From: Bradyrhizobium daqingense
GTDB lineage: Bacteria; Pseudomonadota; Alphaproteobacteria; Rhizobiales; Xanthobacteraceae
NCBI RefSeq assembly: GCF_021044685.1
Contig: NZ_CP088014.1
Coordinates: forward strand, 7,674,001 to 7,738,000
Length of the DNA stretch: 64,000 bases
Direction: 5' to 3'
The first letter of the stretch is position 1. Each line of letters opens with the position of its first letter. A program made the position numbers and the translations under genes. Shown one piece after another: positions 26,766 to 35,980 of the stretch. Below the pieces are notes generated by a model that did not search any database, was not told the DNA's origin, and was given only the letters and a program-made list of their open reading frames with translations.

Positions 26766-28520
26766 TTATTCGAGGATCCGCAGTTTCTTGATTTTATTGT
26801 AGAGGGTTTTGCGCGAAAGCCCGAGAGAGCGAGCAGTCTTGCCGCGGTGAAGCCGGTTTCTCTTCAAGCCCTCGATGATCCAGTCTCGCTCGGACAGCGA
26901 GGCCGCGGGCCGTGCGCCAAAAGGTGGCTCCAACAACGGCTTTAGCACCTCACCGGTGATGTGACTTGATGGCAAGGTCACGAGCTGGTTCACGACCTGC
27001 CGCAACTCGCGCAAATTGCCTGGCCAATCGTGCCCCGCGAGCGCAAGGAATGCAGAGTTTTCTATCGTGAGCGTCTGGGCGCTGGAATCTCCTTTGGCTT
27101 CGACGGTGAAGTGTTGAACGAGTTGCGGCAGATCTTCAAGCCTGTCGGGTAGCGAAGGCAATTGGACATCCAGCCCGGTAAAAAGGTCGAGAAGCCGCGC
27201 GCACAGAACCGTTTCAAGACCAGCGCCTCGGGCCACGGTCGCGGTGGCAATGATCCGGGCGTTGGAACGCATGACAGTTACCCCGTTCAGAGGGGTAAAT
27301 CCGCCTGTCTCGAGGTAATCGGCAAGGCGCTCCTGTCCATCGCGCGAAAGTTGGTCGACATGCAATAGCACGACGGCACCGTCACTCGACGCCTCCAGGA
27401 GTGACAATTGGCGTCTGCCGCTCTCAAGACGCTCGGCGCCGAACAACGGGCCAAGTATATCCATCGCCGGACCGGGGCGGCAATGAAACAACGCCGTTTT
27501 GGCGTGCCTGCGGTCGCTAAACGCGTGAACCAGGGTTGCTATTCTACGCTTGCCAGAGCCGGCCTCCCCCCAGATGAGGACCGGGCGGGGGGTCGCCGCA
27601 ACGCGTCTGGTGATCTCAAGGATGCGCTTCATTGCCGAGGACTGTGCGATCACGCCGTGCCTGAAACCACTCAACTGCAGCTGCCGTTCGAGCAGATCCA
27701 CCTTCTCGCGCAACAGGTGGATGGTCTTGAAGCCCGACGTCACCTCGAGGACCGACATCTCCAGAGGCACGCGGTCCAGCGAAGAGCCTCCGATGAAACC
27801 TTGGATTCCGGTCTCGCGGCAGATGTCGAGGAGTTCGTCCGGCTTCGTAATGGGGCCGCCCCCAAGCAGGCAGATGGTGCTCTTGTTGACGGATTGAGCA
27901 ACGCGCGCAACGGCGCTCGTACGCGCTGCAAGTTCAGACAGGCTGACCGACGGATCGGCTCCGCTTTCAACCGCGCGGTTTAGATTGAAGTTGATGCAAA
28001 TGGCCTCGGCGCCCGCTTCGACCATTCGACGCGCCTCGGATTGACTGCGCGTATAGGCAATTGTCATCAGGCCGCGTTTTGCAGCTTTCACGAGGAGCTC
28101 GATTTCCCGGGAGTAACCAAGACCACACTTCTCGAGCAATGACCTGCGCTCATCGTCGATGTGTATGACCGATGGGAAGTTGGTCACGCCGCCAAATCCC
28201 CATTTGATGATCCGATCGAGCCAACGATCAACATCGAGCTCGGGGTCGAATGTACAGGTGCCGAAGAAGACCGGCAGTTTCGTGCTGGGCAGAATTTCGG
28301 TCCGTCCGAAGCTTGCCACGAATTCGTTACTATTGCGGATTGGGAGGATCGAGGCAGGCGAGGCCCCACCCATGGCACGAAAACGGCCCGCATTGAGCGC
28401 GAGCACGAAATCGGCCCCCGCCCGCTCGGCGGCTCTGGCGGTCATGCCCGACCCGATCCCCGCACCAAGGACAAACGAACGGGAATTGCGGAAGAACTGC
28501 CTGATACCGGCTCCCTTCAC
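26766..28520 (-). CDS. TIM-barrel sensor fused to degenerate sigma-54-activator AAA+ domain and Fis HTH
   Basis: GTG at 28520 gives 584 residues; upstream codons overlap the ATPase gene. Residues ~10-275 are a PEP_hydrolase-type TIM barrel (GADFVLALNAGRFRAMGG, GGVTNFPSVIHIDDERR, LLGGGPITKPDE). Residues ~290-515 resemble an NtrC-class AAA+ domain: IAQSSAMKRIL, Walker A GEAGSGK (318-324), PLFGAERLESGR, and LLHVDQLS at Walker B (Gln for the usual Glu), ending AGHDWPGNLRELRQVVNQL. Residues 541-582 are a Fis-type helix (RGKTARSLGLSRKTLYNKIK). The GAFTGA loop that contacts sigma-54 is absent. It is last gene of the sugar ABC operon and a candidate for binding the TTGGGTA pairs (inference). Confidence 0.82.
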   Translation of the reverse strand: MKGAGIRQFFRNSRSFVLGAGIGSGMTARAAERAGADFVLALNAGRFRAMGGASPASILPIRNSNEFVASFGRTEILPSTKLPVFFGTCTFDPELDVDRWLDRIIKWGFGGVTNFPSVIHIDDERRSLLEKCGLGYSREIELLVKAAKRGLMTIAYTRSQSEARRMVEAGAEAICINFNLNRAVESGADPSVSLSELAARTSAVARVAQSVNKSTICLLGGGPITKPDELLDICRETGIQGFIGGSSLDRVPLEMSVLEVTSGFKTIHLLREKVDLLERQLQLSGFRHGVIAQSSAMKRILEITRRVAATPRPVLIWGEAGSGKRRIATLVHAFSDRRHAKTALFHCRPGPAMDILGPLFGAERLESGRRQLSLLEASSDGAVVLLHVDQLSRDGQERLADYLETGGFTPLNGVTVMRSNARIIATATVARGAGLETVLCARLLDLFTGLDVQLPSLPDRLEDLPQLVQHFTVEAKGDSSAQTLTIENSAFLALAGHDWPGNLRELRQVVNQLVTLPSSHITGEVLKPLLEPPFGARPAASLSERDWIIEGLKRNRLHRGKTARSLGLSRKTLYNKIKKLRILE

Positions 28521-28578
28521 CTCAGCCGTCCGCCTGTCGATCCTGAGCCGCGCATCATCGCACGGCTCTACGTGAAGA

Positions 28579-29691
28579 CTAGCTCCAACTCGCAGGTGCG
28601 TGCAACCGCCATACCGCCTTTCCATTGCCCATGAACAAGTGGCAATCGGCTGGAGCGGCGGTGAGGGTGAACTTGGAGGCGCCTTTGGGCCAACCGGATT
28701 GTGGCGCCCTGGCGACGAGAGCTTCGTTTCCGGCATTACCGTAGATGTACGTGACGCTGCCGAGATGCTCGACGAAATCGACCCCAAGTTCAATCGAGAT
28801 CTCCTGCTGCCCGGGCATTGACGAGGAGAAGTCGTCCGGGCGAATTCCAACAGTGACCGGCTTGCCAACCAGCATCTGGTCCGGCTGGACCGGAACGGAG
28901 ATCGTGGGCCCGGCGTCCAACCGGACATCCATGCCATGTTCATGAGCTGCTTCGACCTTGCCGCCCAGGAAGTTCATCTTGGGCGAGCCGATGAATCCTG
29001 CAACAAAGCGCGAAGCGGGATTGTGATACAGATCGTGCGGGCTGCCGACCTGTTCGATGTTGCCGTCCTTGAGCACCACGATCTTGTCAGCCAAGGTCAT
29101 CGCCTCCACCTGGTCATGCGTCACGTAGATCATGGTATTTCCGAGCTGCTTGTGGAGCTTGGCGATCTGAACCCGCATCTGCACGCGCAAATCGGTGTCC
29201 AGGTTGGAGAGCGGCTCATCGAACAGGAAAACTTTTGGTTCTCGCATGATGGCGCGCCCGATTGCGACGCGCTGGCGTTGCCCTCCTGAAAGTTGTCGAG
29301 GCTTGCGCTCCAATAGATGGTCGATCTGCAATAGCGATGCTGTTTTGGCTATCTTGGCGGCGATCGCGGCTTTCCCGGCTTTGGCCATGCGCAGGGGAAA
29401 GGCCAGGTTCTCTTTCACCGTCATATGCGGATAGAGAGCGTAGCTTTGAAAGACCATGCCGAGGTTGCGATCGGCCGCATCGATGTCGTTGACGAGCTCA
29501 TTGTCGATGAGGAGCCGCCCACCGCTGATGGGCTCGAGCCCGCCAATCATGCGCAGAAGCGTGGATTTGCCCGACCCGGACGGACCAACAAAGATGACAA
29601 ATTCGCCGTGATCGATAGTCAGGTCGATATTACTCAGGATCTCGATTGTCCCAAAAGTCTTCTTGAGGCCCTCCAGGCGAACGTCGGCCAT
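28579..29691 (-). CDS. Sugar ABC transporter ATP-binding protein (UgpC/MalK/MsmX type)
   Basis: A 370-residue carbohydrate-uptake ATPase. It has Walker A GPSGSGKST (36-44), Q-loop VFQSYALYPHMTV, signature LSGGQRQRVAIGRA, Walker B KVFLFDEPLSNLD, switch His in YVTHDQVEAMTLAD, and a C-terminal OB/TOBE region (GIRPDDFS). The ATG overlaps the stop of the HAD gene by one base (TAATG). It would drive the two permeases and binding protein encoded at 32216-35506. Confidence 0.93.
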   Translation of the reverse strand: MADVRLEGLKKTFGTIEILSNIDLTIDHGEFVIFVGPSGSGKSTLLRMIGGLEPISGGRLLIDNELVNDIDAADRNLGMVFQSYALYPHMTVKENLAFPLRMAKAGKAAIAAKIAKTASLLQIDHLLERKPRQLSGGQRQRVAIGRAIMREPKVFLFDEPLSNLDTDLRVQMRVQIAKLHKQLGNTMIYVTHDQVEAMTLADKIVVLKDGNIEQVGSPHDLYHNPASRFVAGFIGSPKMNFLGGKVEAAHEHGMDVRLDAGPTISVPVQPDQMLVGKPVTVGIRPDDFSSSMPGQQEISIELGVDFVEHLGSVTYIYGNAGNEALVARAPQSGWPKGASKFTLTAAPADCHLFMGNGKAVWRLHAPASWS

Positions 29692-30518
29692 TATGCCCTC
29701 CTCTGTCGCGGTTGAGCCGCGCGAGCAGCACTTACCTCAATCTCGCGCAAGCTCGATACGATGAAGTCGGGAGCCATCAAGGACGGATCCTGACGCGTTG
29801 GCACGCCGGTTGTAACAAGCACCGTGGCAAGACCCGCCCTCTTTCCGGCTTGAATATCCGTAGGAACTTGATCTCCGATCATGATGGTCGACCCGCGCTT
29901 CGTACCGAGGCGTGAGAGCGCTGTCTCGATCATCGGCACTTGCGGCTTTCCAACGATCGAAGGCCGCACTTGCGTAGCAGCGGCCACAGCTGCAATGGTC
30001 GCACCAGCGCCAGGTTCGAACCCGCTGGCCGTCGGCAGCAGAAGATCGGGATTGGTTCCTATGAACACAGCTCCATTGAGGATCGACTCAACCGCAATTC
30101 GCAGCTTCTCATGCGTGATGTCCCGGTCAAGCCCCATCACGACAGCTTCGGGCGCTCGGTCCGTGACCTCCAGCCCAACATCTCGCATGGCCGTCACAAG
30201 CGAGGAAGCTCCGATGACATAGATTCGCGTTAGGTGCGGATAATTGGTTCGAACGAGTTCTGCGGCGGTGATAGCGCTTGTAACGACCTGAGACGGTGCG
30301 ATCGAAAGACCAGATCCTCTCAGCCTGCCGACGACGTCCTCCGGGGTATGCGTTGAATTGTTCGTCGCAAAGCAGAATGGCACGCCTGCTTTCTGCCATC
30401 TCGTAAACGCCTCTATGGCATCCGCTATTGCGGTGCCGCCACGATAAACGACGCCATCCAGATCGGAGATAATCCCTTCTATCGGCGGCCAGTTGATCTT
30501 AGAGCTGAGGCTAACCAT
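29691..30518 (-). CDS. HAD-IIA family hydrolase (NagD-like phosphatase)
   Basis: A 275-residue HAD phosphatase of subclass IIA. Motif I is ISDLDGVVYRG (Asp19, Asp21), motif II is in FATNNSTHTPEDVV, the KPQVPMIETAL Lys lies in motif III, and MIGDQVPTDIQAGKRAGL supplies the last acidic residues. It overlaps the SDR gene upstream by 8 nt and touches the ATPase downstream. Such enzymes dephosphorylate sugar phosphates; beside a PfkB kinase it may remove dead-end or toxic phosphate esters (inference). Confidence 0.88.
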   Translation of the reverse strand: MVSLSSKINWPPIEGIISDLDGVVYRGGTAIADAIEAFTRWQKAGVPFCFATNNSTHTPEDVVGRLRGSGLSIAPSQVVTSAITAAELVRTNYPHLTRIYVIGASSLVTAMRDVGLEVTDRAPEAVVMGLDRDITHEKLRIAVESILNGAVFIGTNPDLLLPTASGFEPGAGATIAAVAAATQVRPSIVGKPQVPMIETALSRLGTKRGSTIMIGDQVPTDIQAGKRAGLATVLVTTGVPTRQDPSLMAPDFIVSSLREIEVSAARAAQPRQRRA

Positions 30519-31281
30519 TCATCAGCATCCCACCATTCACATGGACAATCTGCCCGGTCATGTAGGAAGCTGCGGGGCTGGCCAGGAACACCGCAAGCCC
30601 TGCGATATCTTCCGGCAGTCCGACCCGGCCCAGCGGAATTCGGCCACTATGGCGCGCTTCGGTTTCCTCCCGCGGACGCCCGTGCAAGGGTGTATCGATA
30701 ATCCCGGGAGCAATCGCGTTGACGTTGATCTTGAACGGAGCACATTCATAAGCGAGCAGCTTTGTCACATCGTGCACGATGGCTTTTGACAAGCAATAGT
30801 CGGCGCCGCCAGCCTGGTAGTTGAAAACAGCACCTTGAGATGACAACGAGGACCCGACATTGACGATGCGGCCGCCTTTGCTCTTCATGAAGCGCTCGAT
30901 CGCCAGCTTCGCGCAACGAAGCACTGCGACGGAATTGATCTGGATGGTTTTTTCGATTCGATCGGCATTTCCGGTCAGAAGCGCCTGAGCCGATTTTATT
31001 CCGGCGTTGTTGATCAGGACATCGAGCCTGCCGAAGCGCTTGGCGATCTCATCAAGCACCCTGCCGACATCATCTTCTCGTGACACATCCATGCTCATCG
31101 GCAGGATGCCATTGCCGTGCGGCAAACGAGTCAGAATGACTCGCAGGTTTTCCAAATTCGCGTCGGTTGCCAGGACGTTCGCACCGCCTTGACGGAAAGC
31201 ATTAGCTATGGCTGAGCCAATGCCTCCACCTGCACCGGTCACAAGCACGGTCCTGTCTGCAACTGAGAACTGTTCGGTCAT
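30511..31281 (-). CDS. SDR-family NAD(P)-dependent dehydrogenase
   Basis: A 256-residue classical short-chain dehydrogenase. It has a TGAGGGIG cofactor motif (15-22), NNAG (91-94), the catalytic Ser in VGSSLSS and a YxxxK pair (Tyr162, Lys166), then PGIIDTP and a C-terminal GQIVHVNGGM. The ATG at 31281 overlaps the kinase stop (ATGA) and has TTGGAG before it; the longer frame to 31329 is excluded on that ground. It probably oxidises the imported sugar alcohol or sugar, substrate unknown. Confidence 0.9.
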   Translation of the reverse strand: MTEQFSVADRTVLVTGAGGGIGSAIANAFRQGGANVLATDANLENLRVILTRLPHGNGILPMSMDVSREDDVGRVLDEIAKRFGRLDVLINNAGIKSAQALLTGNADRIEKTIQINSVAVLRCAKLAIERFMKSKGGRIVNVGSSLSSQGAVFNYQAGGADYCLSKAIVHDVTKLLAYECAPFKINVNAIAPGIIDTPLHGRPREETEARHSGRIPLGRVGLPEDIAGLAVFLASPAASYMTGQIVHVNGGMLMNG

Positions 31282-32219
31282 TCCAACTCCAAGATCGATT
31301 GAGAATTCAGAAATTCGTCGACGGCCCAACTGCTAGGCATCGATCTTTGGGCGCCGCGTCGCGTCACACATAAGGCGGCAACCGCGAGCGCCTTTTTGAT
31401 CGCTTCTCGTATCGGCAACCGATGAGCAAGAGAGGCTGCGAAAGCTCCATTAAAGGCATCCCCCGCCGCGGTCGTATCAACGACCTTCACAGGAAATGCG
31501 CGGAGCGCGAAAGTCGCGCTGGCATCGGCGTAGTAGGCTCCCTGCGCACCTAGCGTGATCAGCGCTGCCTTCGGCCCGAGATCGAGAAGCTTTCCAGCCG
31601 CATGAGCGGCGCCGTCGAAGTCATGCACCTCGACACCGGTGAGCTCGAAAGCTTCCGTCTGGTTTGGTGTGACGAAATCGACACTCCTCCACGCCGCGGG
31701 CGACAGGCCCGCCCTCACGGGGGCCGGATTGAAAATAAGATCGAATTCCTTGACGCTCTTCAATGCAAAAAGGTGATTGAGCGCGGGGACCGGCATGCCC
31801 ATTTCGGCAACGACGATTGCGTCCCGCTCAATGAATTCGGCCGCCTTCTCGACCATGCTCGGAGTGACATTTGCATTGGCTCCCGGGTCTATGACAATCA
31901 TGTTGGAGCCGTCGTCGCCGACGAGGACAAGAGCAGAACCGGATATCTCCCCCGGGCATACCTCAATGGCATCAAGGCGGACACCTGCCTCACGCAGCGC
32001 TTGCAGCAACGATCGGCCAGCGTCATCATCGCCAAGCCGGGTGTAGAAGCTCGGCCGAAGCCCCAATCGAGCGGCGGCGACCGCCTGATTTGCGCCCTTG
32101 CCTCCCGCATTCTGCTTTAAGCTTCCCATCAGGCTTTCACCCGGCGTTGGAAGCCGCTCGACGTTGAAGCAGAGGTCAAGATTGGTCGTTCCGAAGAACA
32201 TCAATGGTCTGGGGCTCAT
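31278..32219 (-). CDS. PfkB-family (ribokinase-like) sugar kinase
   Basis: A 313-residue kinase. The first PfkB signature is NAGGKGANQAVAAARLG (about 38-54), and the second is VVDTTAAGDAFNGAF with catalytic Asp254 in the AAGD anion-hole motif. The NPAPVRA and TPNQTEAFELTG segments resemble ribokinase. Its ATG overlaps the permease stop (ATGA). It would phosphorylate the sugar imported by this operon. Confidence 0.9.
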   Translation of the reverse strand: MSPRPLMFFGTTNLDLCFNVERLPTPGESLMGSLKQNAGGKGANQAVAAARLGLRPSFYTRLGDDDAGRSLLQALREAGVRLDAIEVCPGEISGSALVLVGDDGSNMIVIDPGANANVTPSMVEKAAEFIERDAIVVAEMGMPVPALNHLFALKSVKEFDLIFNPAPVRAGLSPAAWRSVDFVTPNQTEAFELTGVEVHDFDGAAHAAGKLLDLGPKAALITLGAQGAYYADASATFALRAFPVKVVDTTAAGDAFNGAFAASLAHRLPIREAIKKALAVAALCVTRRGAQRSMPSSWAVDEFLNSQSILELE

Positions 32220-33076
32220 TTCACGGCCCCGAAGGTAAGGCCACGTTCGAGATGACGCTGGCCAAGGATAATCAGGACGATCGGCACAATCATGGTCACC
32301 ACCAAACCCGCAGCCATGACCGGATAGAACTGAACGCCTGGATTAAGCAGCTTGAGCAGGGCCACGGTGACCGGTGCTTTCGTCGAACTGAGGATCAGGC
32401 CGAGAGCGAAATTGTGCCAGGCAAGCAAGAAAATGAGCAATGAAGCGCCGATTAGGCCGGGCTTTAGAAGCGGAAGAACGATGTGCCAGACTACACGGAA
32501 CGGCTTTGCACCATCCATGGCCGCCGCCTCCTCAATGTCCTTTGGGATGTCCTCGATATATGATCGGCTTAGCCAGATGATCATTGGCAGCGTGACGACC
32601 TGATAAACCCAGATCATGCCGAGATAAGTGTCATAAAGGCCAACTGTTTGGAACACGCTGAACAGCGGTATAACGACAAGGAGTGCCGGCGCGAAGCGGA
32701 AGCCCAGAATGAAGAACGCGATGTCCTCCTTCCTAGGGATATCACGTCTTGCCAAGACGTAACCTGCGGGTACGCCGGCGATCAGCGATACGAGCACCGC
32801 GCCAAGCGATATCACGACGCTATTGGCGACCGGCGTCAGGAAATCAACCTTGATGGTGCCGTAGCTTGTCGCCCCGGCCTGGGCGGCATCGAACAAAACG
32901 CGGAAGTTTTCAAATGTTGGAGTGAAGACAAAGCGCGGCGGCAAGGTCATGACCTCGGCCTGCTGCTTCAGCGACATCATCACGATCCAGACCAGGGGAA
33001 ATGTCAGGATGAGCGTACAGACAACAACCAGTCCATTAAGGAACAAGCTTGCGGGCGTTAAGCGTTTGAAGCGCAT
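32216..33076 (-). CDS. Carbohydrate ABC transporter permease (MalG type)
   Basis: A 286-residue inner-membrane permease of about six helices. The EAA loop reads EAAAMDGAKPFRVVWHIVLPLLKPGL, the coupling-helix motif of MalG-type permeases. GAGGAGG precedes its ATG, 12 nt after the first permease. It pairs with that protein to form the channel. Confidence 0.92.
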   Translation of the reverse strand: MRFKRLTPASLFLNGLVVVCTLILTFPLVWIVMMSLKQQAEVMTLPPRFVFTPTFENFRVLFDAAQAGATSYGTIKVDFLTPVANSVVISLGAVLVSLIAGVPAGYVLARRDIPRKEDIAFFILGFRFAPALLVVIPLFSVFQTVGLYDTYLGMIWVYQVVTLPMIIWLSRSYIEDIPKDIEEAAAMDGAKPFRVVWHIVLPLLKPGLIGASLLIFLLAWHNFALGLILSSTKAPVTVALLKLLNPGVQFYPVMAAGLVVTMIVPIVLIILGQRHLERGLTFGAVK

Positions 33077-33088
33077 TGCCAGCCTCCT

Positions 33089-34051
33089 CTAGCTTACGCG
33101 CTGCCGAACCAACCGCCACAATTTTACCATGGCCAAGGTCCCGAGAAGCACGATCAACCAGTTGACAACCATGAGCGCGGCACCACGCCCGAAGGCGAGG
33201 TTTTGAAAGGCTGTGATGTAGGCGCGAACCGAGAGCACGGAGGTACTGTCACCTGGACCGCCCTGGGTTGTTCCGAAGATGATATCGAACTGATTGAGCG
33301 ACTCGATCAGCCGAAAGACTGCGGCGATCAGGATATACGGTGCAATGAGTGGAAGCTCAATATGGAGGAACGTCGCCCAACCCTTAGCGCCATTGATCCG
33401 CGCGGCTTCTCTGATCTCCTCGTTAATGCCCTGCAAACCGGCGAAGATGATGAGCGCAAAAAATGGTGTGTAAGTCCATATGTCGATGAGAACTAGCGAG
33501 AACATCGCCGTACCGGCGTCCGAAATCCAGGCGAAGCGGCCGATCCCGACGAGCGAAAGCAAATAGTTCAGAATCCCGTTTTGTGGATCCATCATTGTGG
33601 TCCACATCAGGGCGACGCTCATGGGCGGCAATACCAACGGAAGGAGAATGACAGGCCGCATCAATTGTGCAAGAAACACGCGGCTTGCGAACAATTTGGC
33701 GAGCGCAAGCCCAGAGAACGCTTCCGCGAGGACCGCGGAGCAGGCATACACCGTGGTCGCCCGCATGCTGTTCCAGAAATCTTGAGTCTTGATTGCCACT
33801 TCATAGTTGGTGACCCCAATGAAACGAACCAGGGGACGGCCAAACTTGAGATCGGTCAGCGATTGGAAGACGCCATAGAAAAACAGAAAAAGAAATCCGA
33901 GCAGTATGATGATCGCGGGAGCAATCGCAGCAAGGCTCCACCAGTCAAGAGCATGCTGCCCGGCGCTTTGCACCTGCTCTTTTTTGGGCGGTGCCAGTTG
34001 GCCTACCGATGATTGTAGCATCACGGTTGCGTCGATGCCTCGAAGGTTCAT
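33089..34051 (-). CDS. Carbohydrate ABC transporter permease (MalF type)
   Basis: A 320-residue permease with a hydrophilic N-terminus, about six membrane helices, and an EAA loop EEIREAARINGAKGWATFLHIELPLIAP. It follows the binding-protein gene by 69 bp. This is the standard first permease of the binding protein-MalF-MalG order. Confidence 0.92.
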   Translation of the reverse strand: MNLRGIDATVMLQSSVGQLAPPKKEQVQSAGQHALDWWSLAAIAPAIIILLGFLFLFFYGVFQSLTDLKFGRPLVRFIGVTNYEVAIKTQDFWNSMRATTVYACSAVLAEAFSGLALAKLFASRVFLAQLMRPVILLPLVLPPMSVALMWTTMMDPQNGILNYLLSLVGIGRFAWISDAGTAMFSLVLIDIWTYTPFFALIIFAGLQGINEEIREAARINGAKGWATFLHIELPLIAPYILIAAVFRLIESLNQFDIIFGTTQGGPGDSTSVLSVRAYITAFQNLAFGRGAALMVVNWLIVLLGTLAMVKLWRLVRQRVS

Positions 34052-34120
34052 CGCTCACTTCTCGAAAGATACGCGGGGGTAGTGGAGGCGGCAATCCGGT
34101 GATGCCGCTCCCCGGTTGCC

Positions 34121-35506
34121 TTACATGGAGGAGCGAATCTCGGAGGCGAGGTCGGCCAATGTCGCCTTCACGTCCGCACCATTAACCATCTTCTGCATGG
34201 CAACTGCCCAGGCGTTCATGGCCTCGGCAAACCCTACGCGCGGCGTAAAGGCGAGCGCAGCCCGGTCCTGAACACTCTTGAAGGTATCCACGAAATTTGT
34301 GAATTCCGGTTTAGCCGCATAGTCGAGCCAAACCTTGTCGCTCCAGGTCGAAGCGCGCGGCGAGTTGACGAGCTTGCCGGCGATGGCACCGTTCAGCTCG
34401 ACCTGCTTTGACGTCGCCCACTGAATGAAGAGCCAGGCCGCTCCCTTTTTCTGGGAAGCAGCATTCATGGCCAGGGACCAGATCCAGATGTTCGATTCGA
34501 AAGTCTTGCCGTTCGGAGCTCGCAGTGGCGGAGCGAAGGCAATCTTGCCCGAAGCGGGCTTGCCGGCAACATCGTTCCAGAACCCGAACATGTTAGAATC
34601 GATCGCCATCGCTGTCCGACCCGAATTGATGCCATCGACCACTTGGTACCAGTTGTCGTTGGCAAAGGATGGGGCAGCACACCTCTTGATCATCTCCACG
34701 TAGTCTTTGTGGAAGGCGATCGACTCGGGAGAATTGAGACCGGTTTCCAACTTGCCGTCCTTGACGACGAAGTCGTGTACACCATAGGACTTGGCGATTG
34801 AGATCGCGGCCGTGTGGATGCTGCTCCAAAAGCGCACTCCTCGCACACCCAGGGGCGTGATCGCGGGATCGGCAGATTTTAGCTTTTCGCATGCCGCCGA
34901 CATTTCCGGCGGGGTTGTCGGAACCTTGATACCGTGTTTGTCAAGAATGTCCTTACGGTAGAACAATTGGATGTTTTCGAACCCGTGCGGGATGGCCCAC
35001 ACCTGACCCCGGCCCGGTTCGATCTGCCCGCCATTGACTTGCCAAGTCAGCGCGTCACGCAATGCGGGGAAGAAGTCCTTGTAGTCATAGCTTGCCGATG
35101 TGAGCTTAGGGTCGTTCAGATAGCGGTCGAGCGGCTCAAGCAGTTGACCGGGCGCAAGATCCCAAGCCGGTTGAATTCCTGTGCCGACGACATCCCACGA
35201 GGGCGATTTTGTGCTCAGCTGGATGGTCAGCTTATTCCAATAGGCATCGTCCGGATAAAGCTCGGGCGTCACCTTGATGCCCGTCAACTTCTCGAACTCA
35301 GGAAGCTGTGCTGCAACCGCGTCAGCATATGGATGGATGTCGTAAGCCCAAACGATCGAAGCGCCCTCGAACTGGCGCCAGTTGATATCCTCCGCTTTGG
35401 CCTGGCCGAAAGATGCGGCCGCACCGGACAAGAGAGTTGAGCAAATCAGAGCGGCTTTGACGAAATGGTAAGAATGGCCGCGCGGTGCGGCTAGCGTCCT
35501 TGGCAT
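34121..35506 (-). CDS. Sugar ABC transporter substrate-binding protein
   Basis: A 461-residue extracytoplasmic binding protein of the carbohydrate (SBP type 1) class. It has a signal peptide of ~38 residues (basic start, then KAALICSTLLSGAAASFGQAKAED), a mature start around INWRQFEGASIVWAYDIHPYADAV, then EKLTGIKVTPELYPDDAYWNKL. A strong AGAGGAGGG lies before the ATG. It is first in an eight-gene minus-strand operon running to 26766, with a TTGGGTA pair 119 bp upstream. Sugar not predictable from sequence. Confidence 0.9.
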   Translation of the reverse strand: MPRTLAAPRGHSYHFVKAALICSTLLSGAAASFGQAKAEDINWRQFEGASIVWAYDIHPYADAVAAQLPEFEKLTGIKVTPELYPDDAYWNKLTIQLSTKSPSWDVVGTGIQPAWDLAPGQLLEPLDRYLNDPKLTSASYDYKDFFPALRDALTWQVNGGQIEPGRGQVWAIPHGFENIQLFYRKDILDKHGIKVPTTPPEMSAACEKLKSADPAITPLGVRGVRFWSSIHTAAISIAKSYGVHDFVVKDGKLETGLNSPESIAFHKDYVEMIKRCAAPSFANDNWYQVVDGINSGRTAMAIDSNMFGFWNDVAGKPASGKIAFAPPLRAPNGKTFESNIWIWSLAMNAASQKKGAAWLFIQWATSKQVELNGAIAGKLVNSPRASTWSDKVWLDYAAKPEFTNFVDTFKSVQDRAALAFTPRVGFAEAMNAWAVAMQKMVNGADVKATLADLASEIRSSM

Positions 35507-35980
35507 TGGTCCCTCCTCTGGGCTCTTCGGCCCTCAAGTTCACGTGCCTGTCGTCTTCCAGGGCCGCGAGTGTTGGTAACGCTAGCCGTGATTTTCCGCC
35601 CTTATGCACCCATTCAGATCGAAGTTGGGTATTTTTGGGTAAGTCAAGAAAACAGCGTTACAGCAGCCGTTGCAAAAGCCATGGGGAGATGATCAATGCA
35701 GGCCCATGTTCAGACCCCGCGCAGCCAGCCTACAAACGAGGGCCGAGCCGGGCCAACCGCCCGAGCTGATGCATAGTAGCTCGTTCGAATCCCTCTGTTA
35801 ATCTCACCTTGCGGCACGGACGCCTCGATCTTGTTCTTGATTGTGCTGCTTTTAAGAGGGACGAGTGCTTGATGCATTGCCGCAACCTTTCTCGATCCGC
35901 AAACAATCTGGTCTCTCAACCCGCCATATTGCAGGACGAAGCTCGAGCGCGACCGCGAGCATCAGCAACAAGGCGTTGCG
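35507..35980. other. Intergenic region upstream of sugar ABC operon
   Basis: Holds the TTGGGTA pair at 35625-35641 and presumably the operon promoter; beyond about 35700 I see no gene until the IS remnant. Confidence 0.4.
35625..35641. promoter_or_regulatory. TTGGGTA tandem repeat, 10-bp period (site 4)
   Basis: TTGGGTA at 35625 and 35635, exactly 10 bp apart, located about 120 bp before the start of the ABC sugar operon. It is the best matched of the four pairs by position. Confidence 0.65.
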
